Assembly: GCA_945876565.1 (NCBI GenBank)
Contig: CAMCOS010000006.1
Location: forward strand, 1-64,000
Source of the DNA: Lautropia mirabilis
Lineage (GTDB): Bacteria > Pseudomonadota > Gammaproteobacteria > Burkholderiales > Burkholderiaceae_B
Direction: 5' to 3'
Length of the DNA: 64,000 nt
In this document: positions 29,972 to 38,105 of the stretch, piece by piece
Layout: each line of letters starts with the position of its first letter
Position numbering within the stretch: the first letter of the stretch is position 1
Program-made: the position numbers and the translations under genes
Notes under the pieces: model-generated
The model's input: only the letters and a program-made list of their open reading frames with translations
The model's database searches: none
Told to the model about the DNA's origin: nothing

Positions 29972-30313
29972 CTAGCCATCGTTATCTGAACTCTCGGGTT
30001 TGCCGCCACCGGATAACATCGCCCAAGCGCCAACGACCAGCGCTGCCACACCAACCCAGCGCACGGCCTTAAATCGGCGATTCGAAAGCAGCGCAGTCAA
30101 CACATAAGGGTATCGACTCACCAGGCGAAAGCCGCTCGATACCAGCCCTTGGCTTTTGCCAGGCAACCAGCGCATGAGCGCCAGGCTGGGATCCAAGCTA
30201 TCGGCCAAACCACCAGCCCGTCTGGCGATGGCGTCTCGTTCAATCGCCGCGCGCGCGCGCAACATTTCAATGCGAACAGCGCGCTCGAACGCCATGTTGC
30301 CTCTAATAGTCAT
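29972..30313 (-). CDS. YqjK-like small membrane protein
   Basis: A 113-residue protein with a basic, helical N-terminal half (residues 1-35, rich in Arg and Ala) and one hydrophobic segment near 85-102. There is no strong family signature. It takes the place of yqjK, the third gene of the enterobacterial yqjD-yqjE-yqjK cluster, and shares the basic N-terminus plus membrane-segment plan. Its start overlaps the end of the yqjE-like gene by 4 bp. Function unknown. Confidence 0.6.
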   Translation of the reverse strand: MTIRGNMAFERAVRIEMLRARAAIERDAIARRAGGLADSLDPSLALMRWLPGKSQGLVSSGFRLVSRYPYVLTALLSNRRFKAVRWVGVAALVVGAWAMLSGGGKPESSDNDG

Positions 30314-30732
30314 GACAGATCATCCCGCTTGGAAACAGCTGCGTTTGTCTCGTGGTCACTGTTTGACAGTCGCGCCAAACAACGAACATCGCGCTGCAGC
30401 TCCTCAATGGTCGCTGCGAATGGATTGAGCCCACCAGCGCGCACACGTTCACGCACCCGCCACATCAAGACAGCGCCAACGATGGCATAAGTCAAAGACA
30501 AGCCCAAAACCACCCAATCGCGATAGGGCGTATCCCAAGCGAGCACGACGAGTAACAACGTAAATAGCCCGAGTGCGAACAGCAAGGCAAGTAGTCCAAT
30601 CACCCACAACGCTAAAAGCTTGGGCAAGTCTTCTCGCGCTTGCTGCCACTCAAGGCCAAACATTTCGACCCTGGTTGCAACGGCCTGCACCACATCAGCA
30701 GACAGACCTTTGACGCTGTCGCGAATCGACAT
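30310..30732 (-). CDS. YqjE-like phage-holin-family membrane protein
   Basis: A 140-residue protein of the YqjE / 'phage holin family' (holin_3_6) group. Two adjacent transmembrane helices lie near residues 45-70 and 78-100, flanked by amphipathic helices. The track begins at 30798, but the ATG at 30732 (MSIRDSVKGL) shares one base with the stop of the yqjD-like gene and fits the family N-terminus. Holin here is only a family name; there is no lysis cassette nearby. The C-terminus overlaps the next gene. Confidence 0.75.
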   Translation of the reverse strand: MSIRDSVKGLSADVVQAVATRVEMFGLEWQQAREDLPKLLALWVIGLLALLFALGLFTLLLVVLAWDTPYRDWVVLGLSLTYAIVGAVLMWRVRERVRAGGLNPFAATIEELQRDVRCLARLSNSDHETNAAVSKRDDLS

Positions 30733-31049
30733 TATCGACGTGCGATCAACAAGCCAAGCAACAAGCCGGCCACACCCGCGATGGTCGCAGCCTGCCAAGG
30801 ACGCTCATGCACATAGTCATCAGTCACGCGCACGGCTTGGCGGCCACGATCGAGAAGCGTATCCTGCACGTCGTGCAACGCCAAACGACTGCGGCGAAGC
30901 GTCTCTAGCGCTTGCTCACGCAGGTGATCCGCTTTTTCTCCACTGGCACTTGCAGCTTGGCGCAGCAGATCCTCTGCCTCGTCGAGCGCGTGCTTGATCG
31001 GATCAACCAATCGAGCTTCTTCTTCAGCTATTTTGTTGCGTATCACCAT
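30732..31049 (-). CDS. YqjD-like DUF883 membrane-anchored protein
   Basis: A 105-residue protein of the DUF883/YqjD/ElaB family: a charged helical N-terminus (to about 75) and a C-terminal transmembrane segment ending in a short basic tail ('GLLLGLLIARR'). In E. coli these proteins are tail-anchored and tether ribosomes to the inner membrane in stationary phase. The ATG at 31049 is preferred to the upstream one of the track because GGAG lies six bases before it. First gene of a three-gene unit. Confidence 0.82.
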   Translation of the reverse strand: MVIRNKIAEEEARLVDPIKHALDEAEDLLRQAASASGEKADHLREQALETLRRSRLALHDVQDTLLDRGRQAVRVTDDYVHERPWQAATIAGVAGLLLGLLIARR

Positions 31050-31165
31050 GGTGAACTCCTTGTTTAACAACCTCTAACTCAATAGTAGACCTATTTCGTT
31101 AAGACAAGACAACCCCACCAAAGGTTCAGTCATCGCCGCGACGTTTTTAGCGAGGGACGGTACCG

Positions 31166-31828
31166 CTAAAAATCACGCGGCCAATGCGTGGCAATCGTAC
31201 GTGCATTGATATCAATATCGCCCACATGAGCGGAAACGAATGGAATCAACGAATACACGAGCTTACCTTTGTCATCGACGCAATCGACGAGTTGGCCATC
31301 GCTATTGAACATCTGTTGCTTGACCATCAGGATTGGATGGGCTGGATTGTCTTGCACCGAATCAACCACACCCAAATGCGCTGATTCACCTTGCGCGCTG
31401 GTGGTGACTGTGCAACCAATCAAATCAACCCAGTAGTACTCGTCAGCACCAAGTTTGGGGAACGCACTGCGTGACACCAAAACCGTCTGCCCTTTGAGCG
31501 ACTCGGCCTGATCACGATCATTCAGACCTTTGACGCAGGCAATCCACGTCGCACCGTGTGGTTTAGCCCAAACGAGGTGAGTGGCCTTGGCTGAATTTGA
31601 TTTGTGGTCACTTGCCTGAAGCGGCGAGACCGGTGTACGCAACCACCAGGTTTTAGACGCACCGAGCGCTTGAGAGTCAGATGAAAAAGGCTGGACTTTA
31701 ATCCAGCCTTTTATCCCGTGCGCGCCGATGACGCGACCGAGCTCAATCAAATCGGCTGGCACTGACAGTGAATCCGAAGGGATGGGGCCTGCGTTAGACT
31801 TGGCCGCTGCTTTGTCGTCCAAGCTCAT
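31166..31828 (-). CDS. rimM: 16S rRNA processing protein RimM
   Basis: A 220-residue factor for maturation of the 30S head, binding S19. The RimM N-terminal beta-barrel is seen at 'LGRVIGAHGIKGWIKVQPFS', with the PRC-barrel half beginning near residue 125 ('DEYYWVDLIGCTV'). There is a family-atypical leader of about 25 residues. The track starts at a GTG at 31840; an AAAGG directly abuts that codon, which is too close, so the ATG at 31828 is preferred. It follows rpsP by about 27 bp. Confidence 0.93.
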   Translation of the reverse strand: MSLDDKAAAKSNAGPIPSDSLSVPADLIELGRVIGAHGIKGWIKVQPFSSDSQALGASKTWWLRTPVSPLQASDHKSNSAKATHLVWAKPHGATWIACVKGLNDRDQAESLKGQTVLVSRSAFPKLGADEYYWVDLIGCTVTTSAQGESAHLGVVDSVQDNPAHPILMVKQQMFNSDGQLVDCVDDKGKLVYSLIPFVSAHVGDIDINARTIATHWPRDF

Positions 31829-31855
31829 CGACCGACCCACCCTTTCTAAAACGAA

Positions 31856-32110
31856 TTAGACAGCGACCTGCTTGCTGTACTCTTTAACCAGTCGAGCCAC
31901 TGACGGCGAAAGTTGAGCACCAACACCCTGCCAATAAGTCACGCGGTCCATCTGAATACGCAGCTTCTCATCTGCATCGCCAGCAACCGGGTTATAAAAA
32001 CCAACGCGCTCAATGAATCGACCGTCACGACGGTCGCGCGAATCAGTTGCAACTAGGCTATAAAACGGGCGCTTTTTAGAACCGCCGCGAGCCATACGAA
32101 TCACCACCAT
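31856..32110 (-). CDS. rpsP: 30S ribosomal protein S16
   Basis: An 84-residue ribosomal protein, complete and conserved ('[17 protein letters not shown]', '[17 protein letters not shown]'). S16 supports assembly of the 5' domain of 16S rRNA. rpsP-rimM is kept as a pair, but trmD and rplS, the usual followers, are not adjacent. Confidence 0.98.
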   Translation of the reverse strand: MVVIRMARGGSKKRPFYSLVATDSRDRRDGRFIERVGFYNPVAGDADEKLRIQMDRVTYWQGVGAQLSPSVARLVKEYSKQVAV

Positions 32111-32171
32111 AGGTAATCTCTTCTAAAAATAAGTGACAAAATTTGGGCTAAGCCCTAAATTCTAGCACGGT

Positions 32172-32420
32172 TCAGGCACGCCGTTGCAAGTAATGATGCA
32201 CCTTTTGGCCTACATCCTTGTGCGCCAAAAGTGGATTGCCAGTCTGCCGACAAAACGCATCAAAGTCCTGCTTGGCTTTGCGATCGGTCGTAATCACTTC
32301 CAAAACCTGACCCGGCTCAAGTGTGGACAAGGCTTTTTTGGCCTTCAGAATGGGCAACGGGCATTCAAGCCCCGTTGCGTCAACCGTCGCTGCCGGATGG
32401 TCTATGTCAATCTCAGTCAT
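32172..32420 (-). CDS. tusA: TusA-family sulfurtransferase
   Basis: An 82-residue TusA/SirA-type protein with the active-site 'GLECPLPILKAKKAL' near residues 17-31. TusA carries persulfide sulfur from IscS to tRNA 2-thiouridine synthesis, and family members also feed molybdenum cofactor and sulfur-oxidation pathways. Its neighbour alaS ends 6 bp upstream, so the two are likely co-transcribed. Which pathway it serves is not shown by context. Confidence 0.88.
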   Translation of the reverse strand: MTEIDIDHPAATVDATGLECPLPILKAKKALSTLEPGQVLEVITTDRKAKQDFDAFCRQTGNPLLAHKDVGQKVHHYLQRRA

Positions 32421-32425
32421 CGTGA

Positions 32426-35047
32426 TTAAGCCTGCACTTTGCTTTGAACCCAGCCAGGCACCGACTGCAGGGCTTGCGCTAACTTGGCAGGCTCGGTACC
32501 ACCACCCATGGCCATATCCGGACGGCCACCGCCCTTGCCTCCAACCTGATTCGCCACAAATCCAAGCAAGTCGCCGGCCTTGACCTTGTCCATCAGATCC
32601 TTGGTAACGCCTGCCACCAGGCTGACTTTGTCGTCTGCCACGGTCGCCAAGACCACCACGCCCGACTGTAGCTTGTCTTTGAGTTGATCAACCATGGCAC
32701 GCAAACCCTTGGGGTCAGCGCCAACCACGTCATGGACCAATACCTTGACACCAGCCACGAGCTGCGCCTGGTCCACAAGCGCAGCACCAGCACCGGCACT
32801 CATCTTCGCTTTGGTCTGCGCCAACTCGCGCTCGGCCAACTTCAGCTGCTCTTGCAACTGAGCCACTCGGCTTGCCGCCTCAGAAATGGTTGACTTCACC
32901 ATGGCTGCAATCTGAGCCGCGGTGGCGTTCAGTGATTGCGCCCAATGCAACACGTTGTCACCCGTGATGGCTTCGACACGACGCACACCGGCGGCCACGC
33001 CCGACTCGGAAATGATCTTAAAAACACCGATATCACCGGTTCGATCCACGTGGGTGCCACCGCACAACTCTCGTGAGGAGCCGATGTCCAACACACGCAC
33101 GGTATCGCCGTACTTCTCGCCAAACAAAGCCACCGCACCTGACTTGACCGCATCGTCAAACGCCATAATGCGGGCATCAGTTGGCGCGTTGGCCAGAATC
33201 TCTTGGTTAACGATTTCCTCAACTTGCGCAATTTGCTCACTGGTCATCGGTGCATCGTGCGCAAAGTCAAAGCGGGTCTTATCAGTATCGACAAGCGAGC
33301 CACGTTGCTGCACATGCCCACCAAGCACCTCACGCAAGGCCTTGTGCATCAGATGAGTGGCGGAATGGTTTCTCACCGTACGGGCACGTCGCACCGTGTC
33401 AACCGTCGCTTTGACTGAGGCACCGACCTTAAGTGAACCTCGGGTCAGCTGGCCATGATGGCCAAACACACCCGCCTGAATTTTTTGGGTATCAGCCACC
33501 ACAAACTCACTGCCATCGGCCATTAGCTGACCCGCGTCCCCCACTTGACCACCGGATTCGGCATAAAAAGGTGTTTCATCCAGCACCACCACAGCCGCCT
33601 GGCCGGAAGAAATCTCGTGCACCGGGGTGCCATCAACATAAACCGCCACGACCCGGGCATCCCAGCTCAGCGCGTCGTAACCATGAAATACCGTCTGCCC
33701 GCCTTCGTAATGCAAACCATCGGCTGACTTAAACCGGCCAGCCGCACGGGCTTGGTCGCGCTGCTTGGTCATGGCTTGCTCAAAACCAACCATGTCGACC
33801 TCAATTGACTTTTCGCGGCAAATATCAGCCGTCAAATCAACCGGAAATCCATACGTGTCGTAGAGCATAAAAAGCGTTTGACCGTCGAGTGTCTGACCCT
33901 GCTTGAGCTCAGCGAGCGCGGCGTCCAGAATTCGCATGCCATTCTCAAGCGTCTCGCCAAACCGCTCTTCTTCCTGCATTAACACCCGGGCAACACGCTC
34001 TGCGTTGTTGGCTAGCTCCGGGTAGGCCTGACCCATTTCAGCCACCAGGTCCTTGACCAGCCGATAGAAAAACGGCTTGGACTGCCCCAGCTTGTACCCA
34101 TGACGCAGCGCGCGTCGAATGATTCGGCGCAAAACATATCCACGACCTTCGTTACTCGGAATCACGCCATCGACCACTAAAAACGAGCAAGCACGAATGT
34201 GATCCGCAATCACCTTCAGTGAGTTATTTTGCAGATCCTTGCAACCCGTTTCACGGGCAGCTGCTTTGATGAGGTGATCAAACAGATCAATCTCGTAATT
34301 TGAGTGCACATGCTGCAAAACAGCCGCAATACGCTCCAGTCCCATGCCAGTGTCCACACATGGCTTGGGCAACGGATGCATGACCCCGTCACTGCCACGA
34401 TCGAACTGCATGAACACCAGGTTCCAGATCTCGATGTAACGGTCACCATCTTCTTCGGGCGATCCGGGCGGGCCTCCCCACACCTCGGCGCCATGGTCAT
34501 AAAAAATCTCTGAACACGGGCCACACGGGCCAGTGTCTGCCATCTGCCAGAAGTTGTCCGAGGCGTAGCGTGCGCCCTTGTTGTCACCAATGCGGATGAT
34601 GCGCTCAATGGGCACACCGATCTCCTTGGCCCAGATGTCATGGGCCTGGTCATCCTCATGGTAGACCGTCACCCACAAACGCTCGGTGGGCAGTTTGTAT
34701 ACGGTGGTCAGTAATTCCCAGGCGTAGCGAATCGCATCACGCTTGAAGTAGTCCCCGAAACTAAAGTTACCCAGCATCTCAAAAAACGTGTGGTGTCGTG
34801 CGGTGTAGCCAACGTTCTCAAGGTCATTGTGTTTGCCACCCGCGCGCACGCTGCGCTGTGAGCTTGTTGCCCTCTTATAGCTGCGCGCCTCCTGGCCAGT
34901 GAACACGTCTTTAAACTGCACCATGCCAGAGTTTGTAAAAAGCAAGGTTGGATCATTACCCGGCACCAGAGAAGACGAAGGCACAATTGTGTGCCCTTTG
35001 CTTTCGAAGTACTTGAGAAACTTCTCACGAATTTCAGAAACTTTCAT
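32426..35047 (-). CDS. alaS: alanyl-tRNA synthetase
   Basis: An 873-residue class II synthetase with its own editing domain. The N-terminus '[16 protein letters not shown]' and motif-2 region '[20 protein letters not shown]' are present. The zinc-binding editing site has '[11 protein letters not shown]' near 560 and '[13 protein letters not shown]' near 660. A C-Ala domain ends it ('[15 protein letters not shown]'). The track starts 20 codons upstream; the ATG at 35047 matches the family. It begins 34 bp after the last pilus gene, whose stop codon overlaps a perfect TATAAT that may be the alaS promoter. Confidence 0.97.
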   Translation of the reverse strand: MKVSEIREKFLKYFESKGHTIVPSSSLVPGNDPTLLFTNSGMVQFKDVFTGQEARSYKRATSSQRSVRAGGKHNDLENVGYTARHHTFFEMLGNFSFGDYFKRDAIRYAWELLTTVYKLPTERLWVTVYHEDDQAHDIWAKEIGVPIERIIRIGDNKGARYASDNFWQMADTGPCGPCSEIFYDHGAEVWGGPPGSPEEDGDRYIEIWNLVFMQFDRGSDGVMHPLPKPCVDTGMGLERIAAVLQHVHSNYEIDLFDHLIKAAARETGCKDLQNNSLKVIADHIRACSFLVVDGVIPSNEGRGYVLRRIIRRALRHGYKLGQSKPFFYRLVKDLVAEMGQAYPELANNAERVARVLMQEEERFGETLENGMRILDAALAELKQGQTLDGQTLFMLYDTYGFPVDLTADICREKSIEVDMVGFEQAMTKQRDQARAAGRFKSADGLHYEGGQTVFHGYDALSWDARVVAVYVDGTPVHEISSGQAAVVVLDETPFYAESGGQVGDAGQLMADGSEFVVADTQKIQAGVFGHHGQLTRGSLKVGASVKATVDTVRRARTVRNHSATHLMHKALREVLGGHVQQRGSLVDTDKTRFDFAHDAPMTSEQIAQVEEIVNQEILANAPTDARIMAFDDAVKSGAVALFGEKYGDTVRVLDIGSSRELCGGTHVDRTGDIGVFKIISESGVAAGVRRVEAITGDNVLHWAQSLNATAAQIAAMVKSTISEAASRVAQLQEQLKLAERELAQTKAKMSAGAGAALVDQAQLVAGVKVLVHDVVGADPKGLRAMVDQLKDKLQSGVVVLATVADDKVSLVAGVTKDLMDKVKAGDLLGFVANQVGGKGGGRPDMAMGGGTEPAKLAQALQSVPGWVQSKVQA

Positions 35048-35080
35048 GAAACAGACCGCCGAGACAAATTTGATGATTTG

Positions 35081-35086
35081 ATTATA
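35081..35086 (-). promoter_or_regulatory. putative -10 element of alaS overlapping the pilV stop
   Basis: The minus strand reads TATAAT, of which TAA is the stop codon of the pilV-like gene. It ends 33 bp before the alaS ATG, giving a leader of about 27 bases. No good -35 hexamer is visible at 16-18 bp. If real, it lets an essential gene be expressed without readthrough from the pilus operon. Confidence 0.45.
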
Positions 35087-36098
35087 GGCGCAGGCAGGCA
35101 CGTCCATTCATCAAATCCACAGCATCAACACCATCAACGCTAGCGCCAAGTAAAAAGGGGGTAAACCCGGCCGGGCAATTGCATTCCGGCTCGCGCCCAA
35201 AAACCGACCACAGCGCCGAGGCCCTAAACAAGGCATAGACCACAGAATTCAAATGAGGCTGCGGCAAACAAGCCCTAACGTGGTCATGCTCTTGGGTAAC
35301 GTTATCCCAGCGACCTTGGCGACAAACACGCAACTTGCCGTCAGGGCCCACCATTACCAAGCCGTCTGGGTGACAAGTGCCATCGGCTGTGGCTAGACGG
35401 CCAAGCTGTGCGCCGGCTGCTAGGGTGACAGGCCGACTTTCATGAAGCCTGACGTAAGGCGGTGGGCGATCCGAGCGCCATGCCAATAGCCCAACCGTGC
35501 CCACCGGCAAGTCCAAGCCTTGAGCCAACGGATTGGGCAACTGATAGCTTGCGCCTTTCAGGCGATCAGGCGCCAAGTCCGTCACAGCCAGACCTTGTCC
35601 GCCGAGAGACTCAAGCATGGCACTCGGATGCACTGCCTGTGACCCAGGTCGAGGAATCGCTAGGACCAACACGCTAGCCGGACACTTTCCATCATTGCAA
35701 CTGCCAGTGGTGTCTAACCTAACTAGCTTTACCTCGTAAGGCATCTTCGGTTTAACCGTCAACGCCCCTGAAAGCCAACCGCCTTGCTTTAAACGCCCAA
35801 GCCAAGGCTGAACTGGGACTAACACGTCCATCTGCATTGGCCCAAAGACACCCGCATTCGGATAAGTGCTGGCATCTTCATGCTTTAAGGCGTCTGAAAC
35901 CGCGCCAGCAACCGCCTGCAGCCAATGCGCATAACCTTGAACCGCAGCTTGCTCAGCCTTGTGGGCGAACTCACTGGCTGCCCAGACAGCCGCCATGATC
36001 GCCAACGTCGCCACGATCATCCACTCCACGAGCGCCTGTCCTTGCTGACTATGGCGCCCGGCCACCCCCGGCTTGCGCGCGTTCAACCAGCGACTCAC
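35082..36098 (-). CDS. pilV: PilV-like type IVb minor (tip) pilin
   Basis: About 338 residues. A 20-residue leader ends in Gly before '[14 protein letters not shown]', a class III/IVb-type prepilin site with Glu at +5 and a hydrophobic helix. The long C-terminal part has paired cysteines, and '[18 protein letters not shown]' followed by 'GRW' resembles the segment at the end of R64 PilV where the shufflon begins. R64 PilV is the tip adhesin that chooses the mating partner. The track start at 36140 (GTG) overlaps pilS by 46 bp. A GTG at 36098, forming GTGA with the pilS stop, is preferred because it gives a normal short leader and translational coupling. Last gene of the pilus operon. Confidence 0.75.
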   Translation of the reverse strand: MSRWLNARKPGVAGRHSQQGQALVEWMIVATLAIMAAVWAASEFAHKAEQAAVQGYAHWLQAVAGAVSDALKHEDASTYPNAGVFGPMQMDVLVPVQPWLGRLKQGGWLSGALTVKPKMPYEVKLVRLDTTGSCNDGKCPASVLVLAIPRPGSQAVHPSAMLESLGGQGLAVTDLAPDRLKGASYQLPNPLAQGLDLPVGTVGLLAWRSDRPPPYVRLHESRPVTLAAGAQLGRLATADGTCHPDGLVMVGPDGKLRVCRQGRWDNVTQEHDHVRACLPQPHLNSVVYALFRASALWSVFGREPECNCPAGFTPFLLGASVDGVDAVDLMNGRACLRL

Positions 36099-36784
36099 TG
36101 AAACACAAACACAAAGCGGTTGTTGTCGCCGCGCTGACACTGGGCATCAGCCAGCACGGGCTGGTAGGCCATGGGCGGTGAGCTGAAATCATTTTTCACC
36201 ACCACCTTGCCCGACTTGCCATCGACTGTCACCTCACTGGCCATGCGCTGCAAAGTGGTCGCTAGCATCGGGCACGCGGCATGGTTGACGTGATCAAGCG
36301 TCAGACTAAATGCCGACCCCATGGACTGGTCTGGTGCGGCTGCCGCTGCCACCATGATCTCACCATTGCCTGATACTCCCTGCCCGCCTAGCCCGTGCAC
36401 TACAACGGCACTTGCCCCCTCACCACGCAATGTCACGGCTGAACTGCCACGCATGCCATTAACCAGCACCCGCCGGTCGACATTGGCATAAGGCGCATCA
36501 CTGCCACCAATACCAGCGACTTTCATGCGAGCCACAAACCGCTGTAGATCAGAGGCCACTTTGGGCACCTTGTTTTCAATCACATAGTCTTGCAACGCTG
36601 GTATACCGACAATCGCCAGAATCACCATCAAAGCAGTCACAATCGAGACCTCAACCAAGGAGAACCCAAGCTGCCGCACGCGCGGCCCGCCATATCGGTT
36701 CCCAATCAAGGCGGGTGTCACGTTTGGCTGTGTTGCTCGAGGCAGCACTTTGTTATTCCACATTTCGGGCAAAGTCAGGTTCAT
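36095..36784 (-). CDS. pilS: type IVb major pilin PilS
   Basis: A 229-residue prepilin with a 40-residue leader ending in Gly, then 'FSLVEVSIVTALMVILA', the N-terminal helix that packs in the pilus core, with Glu at +5. The mature protein of about 189 residues has two cysteines near the C-terminus (the D-region disulfide of type IV pilins). This matches the R64 PilS / 'type 4 pilus major pilin' group. AAGGA lies eight bases before the ATG. A 187-bp gap separates it from pilR, more than between the other pil genes, so it may have its own promoter for high output. Confidence 0.85.
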   Translation of the reverse strand: MNLTLPEMWNNKVLPRATQPNVTPALIGNRYGGPRVRQLGFSLVEVSIVTALMVILAIVGIPALQDYVIENKVPKVASDLQRFVARMKVAGIGGSDAPYANVDRRVLVNGMRGSSAVTLRGEGASAVVVHGLGGQGVSGNGEIMVAAAAAPDQSMGSAFSLTLDHVNHAACPMLATTLQRMASEVTVDGKSGKVVVKNDFSSPPMAYQPVLADAQCQRGDNNRFVFVFQ

Positions 36785-36816
36785 ACTGTGTTTCCTTAAA
36801 AAGTAATCTGCTTAAC

Positions 36817-36843
36817 GTTTCAAGTGTTTCAAGTGTTTTAGGC
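36817..36843. repeat. 9-bp tandem repeat upstream of pilS
   Basis: Two exact copies of 'GTTTCAAGT' and a degenerate third (GTTTTAGGC), continuing as GTGTCAAAT and GTATTCAAA. It lies in the pilR-pilS gap, 30-60 bp upstream of the pilS start codon. Confidence 0.75.
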
Positions 36844-36971
36844 GTGTCAAATGTATTCAAACTGTTCGTCTCATCAGGCGCTTTTGGCATAGGCTTTTGT
36901 GAACTACTCGTACAAACAGCCTCCAAGCCTCGATCACCAGACAGCACGAACCTGCACGAGCGCTGATCAAC

Positions 36972-38105
36972 TCAGGACAAGCTATAAAACAAGGTCAAGC
37001 CTTGCCTGAACTCTTCGATCGCACGCAAATGCCAGAAACCCATTGCCATGACACTTGCCAATGCCGCTATCAGCAAAATCCAGCGCAGCAACACGGCCCG
37101 GCGAGCCATCTGGCCTTTAAGCAAATCAGCAATGGCACCAGACGCATTGCCTAGACCCTGCGCCAAGCCACGTACACGAACCACGTCAACAAAACGCCAC
37201 CAAATGTCATCAGCCAGCAGGCCCGTGTTCAAACTCGTGAGAGCATCAGCGCCAGCATCCATCTGACTAACCATGGATGACAGGTGGTGGCTGAGCCAGG
37301 GACTCGCATGATGCTGCTGGGTTGTCAGCACGGTTCTAAGCGACACACCGCTTGGTGATAAGGCGTTGAGCAATGTCGCCGAGCCAGTTAAAAACCGCAT
37401 GGCATTCAGATCTCGATACAAACGCCAAATGCCAAACCGGTCCAGCACAGCGCGGGCAGGTCCAACCAACCAAATTAGCGACCACCACAACGCCGTGCCC
37501 GCCAGCACCACGGCCAAAAGCAACACCAACCAATAAACCTGCACGGTATGCACCCAAGCGATTAAGCCCTGCAGTGCAGGACCGTGGTACTCGGGTGGGA
37601 CATTGGCAAACGCGCTCATGAGTCTAGGCATTGTCCAAAGTGGCATCACAAAAAGGCAGGCAGCCGCCACCAAGGCTGCGAGCAAACCCACCGCAATCGT
37701 TTGCCAAAAGTTTCCCACACATTCATTCCAAAGGCGGATCTGACCGGACAGACTTTCCAAGGTCTGAACCAAGGCAGCCTGACCGGCTTGCTCAGCCAAC
37801 GCAATGGTCTGTAAATCCGACGCAGGCAAGGTGTCGTGCCACGTTAGAACCAGATTGCCGCCAGTGGCGGCATAACGGGTTGCCCACCAAGCTGCCAGCT
37901 GCCCACGTGCCGAACCCCTACCATGTCGCCAACTGTCTTGCTCGAAGGTCAAAAGCAAGGTTTGCTCCAACGCGCGGTTGCTAAGCAACTCTGCCAAAAA
38001 CTCGTAGTATTCAGCCCGCTGGCGCTTAAAGCGCCAGGCCGCCAAACGCACACCAAGCGGTAGCGCCCGAAAAGCTGACCTATGTCGATGCCACCAGCGC
38101 ATCAT
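36972..38105 (-). CDS. pilR: type IVb pilus platform protein PilR (T2SSF family)
   Basis: A 377-residue inner-membrane protein of the GspF/PilC superfamily. Three hydrophobic segments (about 135-158, 190-225 and 350-370) separate two cytoplasmic helical domains, the standard plan. It is the membrane platform on which the ATPase PilQ acts to add pilin. Its ATG overlaps the pilQ stop (ATGA), so the two are translationally coupled. Confidence 0.85.
   Translation of the reverse strand: MMRWWHRHRSAFRALPLGVRLAAWRFKRQRAEYYEFLAELLSNRALEQTLLLTFEQDSWRHGRGSARGQLAAWWATRYAATGGNLVLTWHDTLPASDLQTIALAEQAGQAALVQTLESLSGQIRLWNECVGNFWQTIAVGLLAALVAAACLFVMPLWTMPRLMSAFANVPPEYHGPALQGLIAWVHTVQVYWLVLLLAVVLAGTALWWSLIWLVGPARAVLDRFGIWRLYRDLNAMRFLTGSATLLNALSPSGVSLRTVLTTQQHHASPWLSHHLSSMVSQMDAGADALTSLNTGLLADDIWWRFVDVVRVRGLAQGLGNASGAIADLLKGQMARRAVLLRWILLIAALASVMAMGFWHLRAIEEFRQGLTLFYSLS

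Noticed and set aside
30240-30262. Alternating CG run (CGCGCGCGC) in the yqjK-like gene
   Set aside because: Potential Z-DNA, but it is short and explained by Arg/Ala codons.
30310-30732. Phage remnant, suggested by the 'holin family' name
   Set aside because: The protein is a YqjE homologue in a yqjD-yqjE-like cluster. No endolysin, integrase or other phage gene is near.
36753-36947. 64-codon ORF in the pilR-pilS gap, overlapping the pilS start
   Set aside because: It contains the 9-bp repeat, overlaps the pilS start in another frame, and has no family. Probably chance, though a small leader peptide cannot be excluded.
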